Source: JAGUXG01 sp043798435 (GTDB lineage Bacteria; UBA9089; UBA9088; JAGUXG01). From it: a stretch of DNA of 5,064 bases. This document shows, piece after piece, positions 1 to 4,906 of the stretch. Position numbers and translations under genes: made by a program. The DNA is taken from the NCBI GenBank assembly GCA_043798435.1, contig JAZDOR010000107.1, forward strand, positions 1-5,064, written 5' to 3'. The notes below the pieces were generated by a model. That model was not told the DNA's origin. It saw only the letters and a program-made list of their open reading frames with translations, and made no database searches. The stretch's first letter is position 1; every line of letters begins with the position of its first letter.

Positions 1-119
1 TATGAGTTATGAGTTATGAGTTATGAGTTATGAGTTATGAGTTATGAGTTATGAGTTATGAGTTATGAGTTATGAGTTATGAGTTATGAGTTATGAGTTT
101 TGAGTTATGAGTTTTGAGT
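1..119 (+). repeat. Tandem heptamer array, TATGAGT x17
   Basis: Seventeen 7-base units run in perfect register with no indels. Fifteen are exactly TATGAGT, and the units at 99-105 and 113-119 are TTTGAGT. The array touches the left edge, so its true length is unknown. Because 7 is not a multiple of 3 and each unit contains TGA (and TAA on the other strand), all six frames are closed and no protein can be encoded. The near identity of the units points to recent expansion or homogenisation. The units resemble the short tandem heptamer repeats (STRR) described in cyanobacteria in unit length and style, but not in sequence. Confidence 0.95.
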
Positions 120-133
120 TATTATTCAACTCT
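115..133 (+). repeat. Core of the inverted heptamer element, copy 1
   Basis: The 19 bases TGAGTTATTATTCAACTCT join the left array (GAGTT polarity) to the right array (AACTC polarity). GAGTT at 116-120 and AACTC at 128-132 pair around a 7-base loop. The reverse complement of the whole 19-mer occurs exactly at 1918-1936, in the centre of the second array. The core is therefore a conserved part of a repeated element and not a chance junction. Confidence 0.85.
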
Positions 134-372
134 GAACTCTAAACTCTACACTCTAAACTCTAAACTCTAAACTCTAAACTCTACACTCTACACTCTAAAC
201 TCTGAACTCTAAACTCTAAACTCTAAACTCTAAACTCTAAACTCTAAACTCTAAACTCTGAACTCTACACTCTACACTCTACACTCTAAACTCTAAACTC
301 TAAACTCTACACTCTACACTCTACACTCTACACTCTAAACTCTACACTCTACACTCTAAACTCTAAACTCTA
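128..372 (+). repeat. Tandem heptamer array, AACTCTA x35
   Basis: Thirty-five 7-base units run without any indel. Variation is limited to the first base (A or C) and the last base (A or G): AACTCTA, CACTCTA and AACTCTG. A decayed unit (AACTTTT) follows at 373-379. On the - strand the unit is TAGAGTT, so this array has the opposite polarity to 1-119, and five of seven bases per unit (GAGTT/AACTC) can pair with it. The 375 bases before dnaX contain only these arrays. No promoter, RNA gene or reading frame is visible there, and the array ends 16 bases before the dnaX start codon. Confidence 0.95.
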
Positions 373-388
373 AACTTTTTAACTTTAT

Positions 389-1882
389 ATGTCTTACCTT
401 GTGCTTTCAAGAAAGTATAGACCAAAAAACTTTGATGAGGTTGTTGGACAATCTCATATTACCACGACCTTAAAGAATGCTATCAGCCTGAACAGGCTCT
501 CGCAAGGTTATCTCTTCTATGGGCCCCGTGGCACAGGAAAGACATCTATAGCCAGAATTCTGGCTAAATCCTTGAACTGTCAAGCTGGGATTACACCCAT
601 CTGCTGTGGAAAGTGTTCTTCTTGCCTTGAGATTGATGAGGGAAGATCCCTTGATGTTATTGAGATAGATGGCGCCTCAAATAGAGGGATTGATGAGATA
701 CGGCAGCTTCGCGAAAGAATAGCTTTCGCAGCAGCAGCTTCAAGGTATAAGGTCTATATCATTGACGAGGTTCATATGCTCACCACTGAGGCATTTAATG
801 CCTTACTCAAAACATTAGAAGAGCCACCGCCACACATCATCTTTATCTTTGCCACCACAGAGCTTCATAAGCTGCCAAAGACCGTTGTCTCAAGGACACA
901 AAGCTATGAGTTTAGAAAGATAGGAAGAACAGCAATAGAAAAGGAGCTTTTGAGAATAAAAGAGATTGAAGGATTTGGGCTTTCTGAGGAGGTTTTGGCT
1001 TTGATCTCTCGTCTGGCTGATGGTTCTCTGAGGGATGCAGAGGTTAGCTTAGAGCAAATCATATCTTTTAATCCCAAAGCAACTGCTTCAGAGATTCAAG
1101 AGCTGATGGGAATGTGTAATCAGGAAGCTATCGGAGATCTGTTCAAAATAATGTTAACCTCTGACCAGAAGGCAGTTTTAGAGAAGATAAACAACCTGAT
1201 GGATGCTGGTTTCCTTCCTGACCAGATGATGAAACAAATGATAGAAGGGCTGGAGAGGCTCATTGTCTCTGCTGTTTCAGAGGGTGTTCCAAGCATAGAT
1301 TGGGTAATTGAGACAGGGGATATTTTAAGGGATGGGTATGAGAGGATGAGAAGGCTTGGAAGTTTTAGCTCAATTCTTTTGCAGATTTCCTGTCTTAAGA
1401 TATGTAGGATAGAGAGCAGGTGTCAGGTGTCAGGGGTCAGGGGTCAGGAGGCAGGAGGCAGAAATCAGGAGGAAGAAGTTAGAAGTCAGAAGTTAGAAGT
1501 TAGTAAAGAAGAAAGTCCACAACCAATGGTACATAGTCAACAGATAGCAGTAGGCAGGGAGGAAACATCTGCTACGAAGATTGACCTGTGGCCACAGGTA
1601 TTGGAGAGGATAAAGAAGGAGAAGCCACCCTTAGCCAGTGCCTTAATAGATGGTAAGGTAGTAGAGGTAAAAGATGATGAAATTCTTCTTAGTTTTGAAA
1701 GGGTTTTTGCTCCCAACAAGCGGATTGCAGATAAAGACGAAAATAAAAGGTTGATAGAAGATCTTATTTATGGTATTATAAAGCAAAGGATAAAATTCTC
1801 CACAGTGCTTCTTGATGGAAAAGAAGAGGCTGATATTGTGGAGAAGGCTATTTCTATATTTGATGCGGAGGTGATAAAGTAA
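389..1882 (+). CDS. dnaX: DNA polymerase III subunit gamma/tau (DnaX)
   Basis: This is the ATPase of the replicative clamp loader, which opens the sliding clamp and couples it to polymerase and helicase at the fork. The N-terminus (MSYLVLSRKYRP...VVGQ) is classic DnaX and fixes the start, although no Shine-Dalgarno sequence precedes it. Visible motifs are Walker A GPRGTGKT (45-52), four zinc-module cysteines (C64, C73, C76, C79), Walker B IIDEVHM (124-130), sensor 1 FATTE (154-158), the SR arginine finger (169-170) and sensor 2 GSLRDA (212-217). Residues 1-340 are the AAA+ core and collar domain. Residues 344-373 are a 7-residue-periodic linker encoded by heptamer DNA repeats. Residues 398-480, starting IDLWPQVLERIKKEK, resemble the small C-terminal domain found in many non-proteobacterial tau proteins. 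At 497 residues it is shorter than E. coli tau (643). No A-rich slippery site for making a separate gamma form was found. ybaB follows after a repeat-filled gap, in the usual dnaX–ybaB order. Confidence 0.97.
   Translation: MSYLVLSRKYRPKNFDEVVGQSHITTTLKNAISLNRLSQGYLFYGPRGTGKTSIARILAKSLNCQAGITPICCGKCSSCLEIDEGRSLDVIEIDGASNRGIDEIRQLRERIAFAAAASRYKVYIIDEVHMLTTEAFNALLKTLEEPPPHIIFIFATTELHKLPKTVVSRTQSYEFRKIGRTAIEKELLRIKEIEGFGLSEEVLALISRLADGSLRDAEVSLEQIISFNPKATASEIQELMGMCNQEAIGDLFKIMLTSDQKAVLEKINNLMDAGFLPDQMMKQMIEGLERLIVSAVSEGVPSIDWVIETGDILRDGYERMRRLGSFSSILLQISCLKICRIESRCQVSGVRGQEAGGRNQEEEVRSQKLEVSKEESPQPMVHSQQIAVGREETSATKIDLWPQVLERIKKEKPPLASALIDGKVVEVKDDEILLSFERVFAPNKRIADKDENKRLIEDLIYGIIKQRIKFSTVLLDGKEEADIVEKAISIFDAEVIK
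1417..1500 (+). repeat. In-frame heptamer repeats inside dnaX (12 units)
   Basis: Twelve 7-base units follow in strict register: CAGGTGT x2, CAGGGGT x2, CAGGAGG x2, CAGAAAT, CAGGAGG, AAGAAGT, TAGAAGT, CAGAAGT, TAGAAGT. Three units make 21 bases, so the protein has a 7-residue period with glutamine at residues 346, 353, 360 and 367 (QVSGVRG, QEAGGRN, QEEEVRS, QKLEVSK). Three further looser units lie out of register at 1541-1561 (CAGATAG, CAGTAGG, CAGGGAG). The segment falls in the linker between the collar domain and the C-terminal domain, where length changes are tolerated. Confidence 0.9.
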
Positions 1883-1884
1883 AA

Positions 1885-1970
1885 AGTGTAGAGTTAAGAG
1901 TTAAGAGTTGAGAGTTAAGAGTTGAATAATAACTCATAAACTCAAAACTCTAAACTCAAAACTCTAAACT
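1885..1970 (-). repeat. Inverted heptamer element, copy 2, after dnaX
   Basis: Five units of GAGTTAA/GAGTTGA (1891-1925) are followed by a short core and about five and a half units of AACTCAT, AAACTCA and AAACTCT (1931-1970). The central 19 bases (1918-1936) are the exact reverse complement of the core at 115-133, so this is the same element in the opposite orientation, given here as the - strand. The arms form an imperfect dyad. It starts three bases after the dnaX stop and ends ten bases before the ybaB start, filling the whole gap. It may form a hairpin in the mRNA between the two genes, but it has no terminal T-run typical of an intrinsic terminator. Confidence 0.9.
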
Positions 1971-1979
1971 AATTTAGAG

Positions 1980-2276
1980 ATGATAAACTTTGATCTCTTA
2001 AAGGATATAGGCAGGATGAAGCCTAAGGTAGATGAGATGCAGTCCAGCTTAGGAAAGAAGAGGGTGACAGGCTCAGCCGGGGGTGGAATGGTAGAGGTTA
2101 CTTGTAATGGGAAGAAGGAGGTTTGCGATATAAAGATAGACCCTGAGGTAGCCGGGAATGTTAAGATACTCAGGGACTTGCTCCTTTCTGCTATCTCTGA
2201 TGCCCAGAAGAAGGCAGATAAGATATTTATTGAGGAGATGTCTAAGGTAGCAGGCTCTCTCTTGTCAAAAAAATGA
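1980..2276 (+). CDS. ybaB: YbaB/EbfC family nucleoid-associated protein
   Basis: A small DNA-binding protein of 98 residues, the usual size for the family, which forms a tweezer-like dimer and is thought to organise DNA. The identifying core is GSAGGGMVEVTCNGKKEV (31-48) followed by DIKIDPEV (50-57), then an amphipathic helix LLLSAISDAQKKADKIF (67-83) and a short tail. The N-terminal 25 residues form the expected helix leading into the GSAGGG turn, which supports the ATG at 1980. No good Shine-Dalgarno sequence is present: only AGAG touches the ATG, and it comes from the end of the preceding repeat. The position directly after dnaX is the classic arrangement, often continued by recR, which is missing here. 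The last nine codons and the stop lie in a 34-bp sequence duplicated just downstream. Confidence 0.95.
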   Translation: MINFDLLKDIGRMKPKVDEMQSSLGKKRVTGSAGGGMVEVTCNGKKEVCDIKIDPEVAGNVKILRDLLLSAISDAQKKADKIFIEEMSKVAGSLLSKK

Positions 2277-2280
2277 TTGA
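2247..2280 (+). repeat. 34-bp direct repeat, copy A (ybaB 3' end)
   Basis: These 34 bases recur without a mismatch at 2319-2352, an offset of 72. The copy covers the ybaB codons for V90-K98, its TGA stop and the bases ATGATTGA. The stop overlaps an ATG at 2273 (ATGA). Translation from that ATG now ends after 12 codons at a TAA (2309-2311). Confidence 0.95.
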
Positions 2281-2296
2281 CGGAGGCACGGAGGCA
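2280..2296 (+). repeat. Short octamer repeat ACGGAGGC x2
   Basis: Two tandem copies of ACGGAGGC (2280-2287 and 2288-2295), then an A. They open the 38 bases of unique sequence between the two copies of the 34-bp repeat. This may be a fragment of another short-unit repeat family. It is too short to say more. Confidence 0.55.
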
Positions 2297-2318
2297 ACTA
2301 ATGGGTTATAAGGTAAAT

Positions 2319-2352
2319 GTAGCAGGCTCTCTCTTGTCAAAAAAATGATTGA
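2319..2352 (+). repeat. 34-bp direct repeat, copy B (epimerase start)
   Basis: An exact copy of 2247-2280. It supplies the start codon (2345) and first codons of the downstream epimerase-like gene, preceded by a non-functional remnant of the ybaB tail. No Shine-Dalgarno sequence lies in the 30 bases before this ATG, consistent with a gene that once relied on coupling to ybaB translation. Confidence 0.95.
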
Positions 2353-2797
2353 AGGTGTGCTGGTTAGACAATTAAAAAAGATACCTGATGAAAGGGGGTG
2401 CATCTACCATATGCTTCGAAAGGATGACCCCATCTTTGAAGAATTTGGAGAGATATACTTTTCTGTAGTCTATCCTGATGTGGTCAAGGGATGGCATCTA
2501 CATAAAGAGATGACCTTGAACTATGCGGTTGTCACTGGGATGATAAAGCTCGTCCTCTATGATGAGAGAGAGGGTTCGGTAACTAAAGGTAGCTTGATGG
2601 AATTGTTTATCGGTGAAGAGAATTATTGTTTGGTAAAAATCCCGCCAAATGTCTGGAATGGATTCAAGGGGATAGGGACAAAACCTGCAATTGTGGCTAA
2701 TTGTGCCACCCTGCCTCATAGCCCGGATGAGATGTTAAGGCTTGACCCGTATACAGAAAAGATTCCATATGATTGGAAGATAAAAGAGGAAGGATAA
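2345..2797 (+). CDS. RmlC-like sugar 3,5-epimerase family cupin
   Basis: A 150-residue single-domain cupin related to dTDP-4-dehydrorhamnose 3,5-epimerase, which epimerises nucleotide-linked 4-keto-6-deoxysugars for surface polysaccharides. Visible features are MIEGV and DERGCIYHMLRKDDP near the N-terminus (1-29), the strand motif VVYPDVVKGWHLHK (41-54) with H51 and H53 where RmlC carries its catalytic histidine region, MIKLVLYDER (66-75), IPPNVWNGFKGIG (99-111), and the C-terminal RLDPYTEKIPYDW (132-144) typical of this short subfamily. It is shorter than true RmlC (about 180 residues). The position where RmlC has a histidine in its HGF motif is asparagine (N105). Exact substrate and activity are unknown, and a non-enzymatic cupin is possible. 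No rmlA, rmlB or rmlD gene is adjacent. The start is fixed by the family N-terminus, since no start codon lies further upstream in frame before a stop at 2309. Confidence 0.85.
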   Translation: MIEGVLVRQLKKIPDERGCIYHMLRKDDPIFEEFGEIYFSVVYPDVVKGWHLHKEMTLNYAVVTGMIKLVLYDEREGSVTKGSLMELFIGEENYCLVKIPPNVWNGFKGIGTKPAIVANCATLPHSPDEMLRLDPYTEKIPYDWKIKEEG

Positions 2798-2799
2798 AA

Positions 2800-2879
2800 G
2801 GTAATCAGGTTATCGGGTAATCGGTGATCAGGTAATTGTTTCCCTTACCGATTACTGATTACTGATAACCGATTACCTA
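2800..2879 (+). repeat. Inverted GGTAATC repeat, long hairpin
   Basis: The left arm (2800-2835) is made of 7- to 8-base units GGTAATC, AGGTTATC, GGGTAATC, GGTGATC, AGGTAA. After a 9-base loop (TTGTTTCCC) the right arm (2845-2877) read on the other strand gives GGTAATC, GGTTATC, AGTAATC, AGTAATC, GGTAA. The arms align over their full length with three single-base gaps and three G/A differences, which could form a stem of about 33 paired positions. It occupies nearly the whole gap between the epimerase and lrp genes. No T-run follows, so terminator function is uncertain. It could stabilise the 3' end of the upstream mRNA or slow read-through. Confidence 0.9.
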
Positions 2880-2885
2880 ACTATA

Positions 2886-2892
2886 GAGGAGG
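2886..2892 (+). promoter_or_regulatory. Ribosome binding site of the Lrp-family gene
   Basis: GAGGAGG ends 5 bases before the ATG at 2898. It is the only strong Shine-Dalgarno sequence among the four + strand genes, and it lies just after the GGTAATC hairpin. This suggests lrp is translated independently of the upstream genes. Confidence 0.85.
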
Positions 2893-2897
2893 AAAAA

Positions 2898-3386
2898 ATG
2901 GAAAAAGAGACAAAGGAGATACTCAAGATATTGGAGAATAATGCAAGATTGACCCCAGAAAAGATTGGGGTTATGCTTGGAATCTCTGAAGAAAAAGTAA
3001 AAGAGCAAATTGAAAAATTAGAGAAGGATGGGGTAATTATCAAGTATAAGACACTCATAGACTGGGAGAAGGCAGAGGAGGAAAAGGTCTTTGCTTTTAT
3101 TGATGTAAGGGTTATCCCAGAGCGTGGTAAGGGATTTGATGCCATAGCAACCAGGCTTTATGAATATCCAGAGGTTCATTCTTTATACCTTATGTCAGGT
3201 GCTTATGACCTTGCAGTCGTCGTTGAGGGAAGATCAATGAAGGAGATAGCCTTCTTTGTGGCAGAGAGACTGGCTACTTTAGAGGGTGTTCAGTCAACAA
3301 CAACCCACTTCCTCCTTAAAAAATACAAGGTTGATGGCGTGGTCTTACGGAAGGAAGAGGATAAAAGGCTTGAAATGGTATTATAA
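2898..3386 (+). CDS. Lrp/AsnC family transcriptional regulator
   Basis: A 162-residue DNA-binding regulator of the feast/famine type, which usually senses an amino acid or related metabolite and acts as dimers or octamers. Residues 3-50 form the winged helix-turn-helix (KEILKILENNARLTPEKIG, then MLGISEEKVKEQIEKLEKDGVI). Residues 65-145 form the RAM ligand-binding domain, with FAFIDVRV (66-72 region), the helix FDAIATRLYEYPEV (80-93) and the characteristic GAYDLAVVVEG (101-111), where the G-Y-D turn contributes to effector binding in the family. Length and domain order are complete. In many bacteria this subtype sits beside a PLP aminotransferase, but here the next gene is convergent and unrelated, so target and effector cannot be inferred from context. 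A strong ribosome binding site supports the start. Confidence 0.93.
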   Translation: MEKETKEILKILENNARLTPEKIGVMLGISEEKVKEQIEKLEKDGVIIKYKTLIDWEKAEEEKVFAFIDVRVIPERGKGFDAIATRLYEYPEVHSLYLMSGAYDLAVVVEGRSMKEIAFFVAERLATLEGVQSTTTHFLLKKYKVDGVVLRKEEDKRLEMVL

Positions 3387-3579
3387 GATCGCAGATTTAT
3401 TTGCAATTTCAGATTTTCTGTAACCGTTCAACGGCTATATTTTAAGATGTGTAAGAAAGGAGAAAGGAGGAAGATGTGGAAGAATTAGAACGCAGATTTT
3501 CAGGATTTTTCAGGATTAGCGCAGATTCTTATTTAATTCCTATCTTGTAAATCAGCGTTAATCTGCGTCCTATTTCTCC
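3387..3579. other. Convergent intergenic region, no gene seen
   Basis: The 193 bases between the stops of the lrp-type gene and the glycosyltransferase hold repeat debris and no convincing reading frame. CCGTTCAACGG (3424-3434) is a small palindrome followed shortly by TATATTTT, too weak to call a terminator. An AAAGGAGG-like stretch near 3462-3470 precedes an ATG at 3474 that runs only four codons. A CGCAGATT repeat family occupies the right half and also has a copy near 3390. Confidence 0.6.
3488..3570. repeat. CGCAGATT inverted and direct repeats
   Basis: CGCAGATT occurs at 3491-3498 and 3520-3527, and inverted as AATCTGCG at 3560-3567. A further copy lies at 3390-3397. The outer arms GAACGCAGATT (3488-3498) and AATCTGCGTCC (3560-3570) pair at 10 of 11 positions. 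Between them CAGGATT occurs twice, ten bases apart (3501 and 3511). The dyad lies between two convergent genes and could act as a bidirectional stop or be a relic of a dispersed short repeat. Function is not shown by the sequence. Confidence 0.65.
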
Positions 3580-4806
3580 TTATCTTATGCTACCTGAACG
3601 CTTACAAATTTCCAGGAATCCAACTACAGCAAAAATCAAGTCATAAGGCATAGTTGGAATGTGGAAGCGGGGAACAGCAAAGATAAGGGTATGCGTTATG
3701 GTAAAATAGAGGATTATGGCAAGCATTGGTAGTTTGTCCCGCCAATTCTCTTTTAGCCCTACCCATACTCCCAAAAAAGCTAACAAGAGCACAAAATAAT
3801 AGACAATATATAACCCCAGTTTTATTTTAGGATACGGTTTTAGAACCTCCACCCCTCCAGGAATCCAGAACCAATACCGCTTAAATTTTTCTACACACAG
3901 CCGTAAATATCCTGAAGGGTTATTGAGGATATTCTTGGTCCCTTCTCTGTAATATGCCTTATCTGCTTCAAGTGGAGATAGTCCCCTGCTAACTTCAAGA
4001 AAAGCCTCTCCATCCTTTGGATCTTTATATTCTTTATCTGCAGAAGTAACTCCATAAGGCATCCCTCCTGGTCCATCTGAAGGAAGATGGGTTCCTGCCC
4101 ACAGGTTTACTCCCCGGTCAGTTTGGCATGGTATAAAAGCATTAAACCTAATATAATTCCTGATAGTCCATGGAGCTACGGTGGCAATCATAGAAACCAG
4201 AAGGATAGATATTAAGACAAACTCTCTTTTCTTAGATGACGAGAACAAAAGGGTAAAATATAAAAAGATGGGAAAAAGAAGGGTGATGGACCGACACAAG
4301 GTAGTCAATCCCAAGAATATTCCGGTAAGGATATAGTAACTCACCTGTTTTCTCTTTATGGCTCTTGTCAAAAAAAGGATGCTTATGGCCAACAAAATAA
4401 CGGTAAGTTCCTCAGAAAGAATAAATCCAGCCGTAGAGATAAGTGGAGGATAAAAAGCCATCACTATCCCTGACCATAATCCTATCTTGTGGTTAAATGA
4501 CTCTTTGGCAATAAGGTAAATAATAACACAGCTTATAGCTCCAAGAATTGCCTGCACTAATTTTACCGCTAAATGGCTCTGCCCAAATAAGGAATATATG
4601 CCTGCTAAGAAGAGTGAGTATAGCGGAGGTCTTTCTGCGGTTGGAATTCCCGAAAGAGAAAAACCATTTCCATTAAGCAGACTACAGGCCATATCATCAT
4701 ACTGTCCTGTATCCGCAGCAAAAAGTGATGGGAAGAAAAGGACAAAGACTGCCCTTACAACTAAAGCCAAAATAAAAATGAGATACATCTGTCTTTTATT
4801 ACTCAT
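3580..4806 (-). CDS. Membrane glycosyltransferase, GT39/ArnT-like
   Basis: A 408-residue multi-pass inner-membrane enzyme of the PMT_2/ArnT group, which transfers sugars from polyprenyl-phosphate carriers to acceptors on the outer face of the membrane. The first membrane helix (8-28) is followed by an acidic first loop ADTGQYDD (31-38), whose D32 matches the conserved catalytic-loop aspartate of the fold, then NGNGFS and TAERPPLYSLFLAGIYSLFG (56-75). Further helices lie near 83-102, 108-146, 156-190 and 196-213, ending in the typical APWTIRNYIRF (211-221). A soluble outer segment (222-325) precedes three more helices (330-350, 358-377, 383-400). The start is set at 4806 because a perfect Shine-Dalgarno sequence sits 7 bases upstream. 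A longer frame from a TTG at 4839 would translate that site itself. Donor and acceptor are unknown. With the epimerase gene it hints at surface-sugar modification, but the two genes are convergent and not an operon. Confidence 0.9.
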   Translation of the reverse strand: MSNKRQMYLIFILALVVRAVFVLFFPSLFAADTGQYDDMACSLLNGNGFSLSGIPTAERPPLYSLFLAGIYSLFGQSHLAVKLVQAILGAISCVIIYLIAKESFNHKIGLWSGIVMAFYPPLISTAGFILSEELTVILLAISILFLTRAIKRKQVSYYILTGIFLGLTTLCRSITLLFPIFLYFTLLFSSSKKREFVLISILLVSMIATVAPWTIRNYIRFNAFIPCQTDRGVNLWAGTHLPSDGPGGMPYGVTSADKEYKDPKDGEAFLEVSRGLSPLEADKAYYREGTKNILNNPSGYLRLCVEKFKRYWFWIPGGVEVLKPYPKIKLGLYIVYYFVLLLAFLGVWVGLKENWRDKLPMLAIILYFTITHTLIFAVPRFHIPTMPYDLIFAVVGFLEICKRSGSIR

Positions 4807-4813
4807 TTTTCTA

Positions 4814-4819
4814 CCTCCT
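4814..4819 (-). promoter_or_regulatory. Ribosome binding site of the glycosyltransferase
   Basis: On the - strand AGGAGG lies 7 bases before the ATG at 4806. It decides the start codon: an in-frame TTG further upstream (4839) would place this site inside the coding region as K-G-G-R codons. Confidence 0.85.
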
Positions 4820-4830
4820 TTTTTGAGGAA

Positions 4831-4859
4831 AGTATACAAAATTATCTGGGTTTAGTCCA
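4831..4859 (-). promoter_or_regulatory. Putative sigma-70 type promoter
   Basis: On the - strand TGGACT (4859-4854, 4 of 6 to TTGACA) and TATACT (4836-4831, 5 of 6 to TATAAT) are separated by 17 bases, the ideal spacing. The -10 box lies 24 bases before the start codon, leaving a short leader that contains the ribosome binding site. It is a consensus match by eye only, in AT-rich DNA where chance matches are common. Confidence 0.45.
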
Positions 4860-4906
4860 CAAGTAATTTCTAAAATGATGTTATCATATAAAAATGTTAT
4901 ACTGCA

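Noticed and set aside
1..372. CRISPR array
   Set aside because: Units are 7 bases with no spacers, so it is a simple tandem repeat.
128..372. Telomere-like repeat: the - strand unit TTTAGAG differs by one base from the plant telomere unit TTTAGGG
   Set aside because: The array is followed at once by a bacterial dnaX gene, it is paired with an opposite array, and a second short copy is internal. The resemblance is best taken as chance.
1537..1719. Open frame antisense to dnaX, and similar antisense frames in the epimerase, lrp and glycosyltransferase genes
   Set aside because: These are shadows of well-supported genes on the other strand, with no family resemblance and no ribosome binding sites.
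1500..1760. Slippery sequence for programmed frameshifting to make a gamma form of DnaX
   Set aside because: Only short A-runs such as GTAAAGAAG and GATAAAGAAGG are present. No A AAA AAG heptamer with a following stem-loop was found.
3424..3445. Intrinsic terminator after the lrp-type gene (CCGTTCAACGG plus TATATTTT)
   Set aside because: The stem is only about 4 bp with a 3-base loop and the T-tract is interrupted and offset, so it is not convincing.
3449..3488. Small protein gene behind an AAAGGAGG-like site
   Set aside because: The frames run 13 codons or fewer and lie in purine-rich repeat debris.
4807..4839. Longer glycosyltransferase start at an upstream TTG
   Set aside because: It would make the perfect AGGAGG site part of the coding sequence and add a charged lead (KKGGRK) before the first membrane helix. 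The ATG at 4806 fits better.
4874..4886. ATGATGTTATCAT palindrome as an operator of the glycosyltransferase
   Set aside because: It is a short AT-rich dyad with no second copy and lies upstream of the putative promoter. It could equally belong to the end of the IS630 element.
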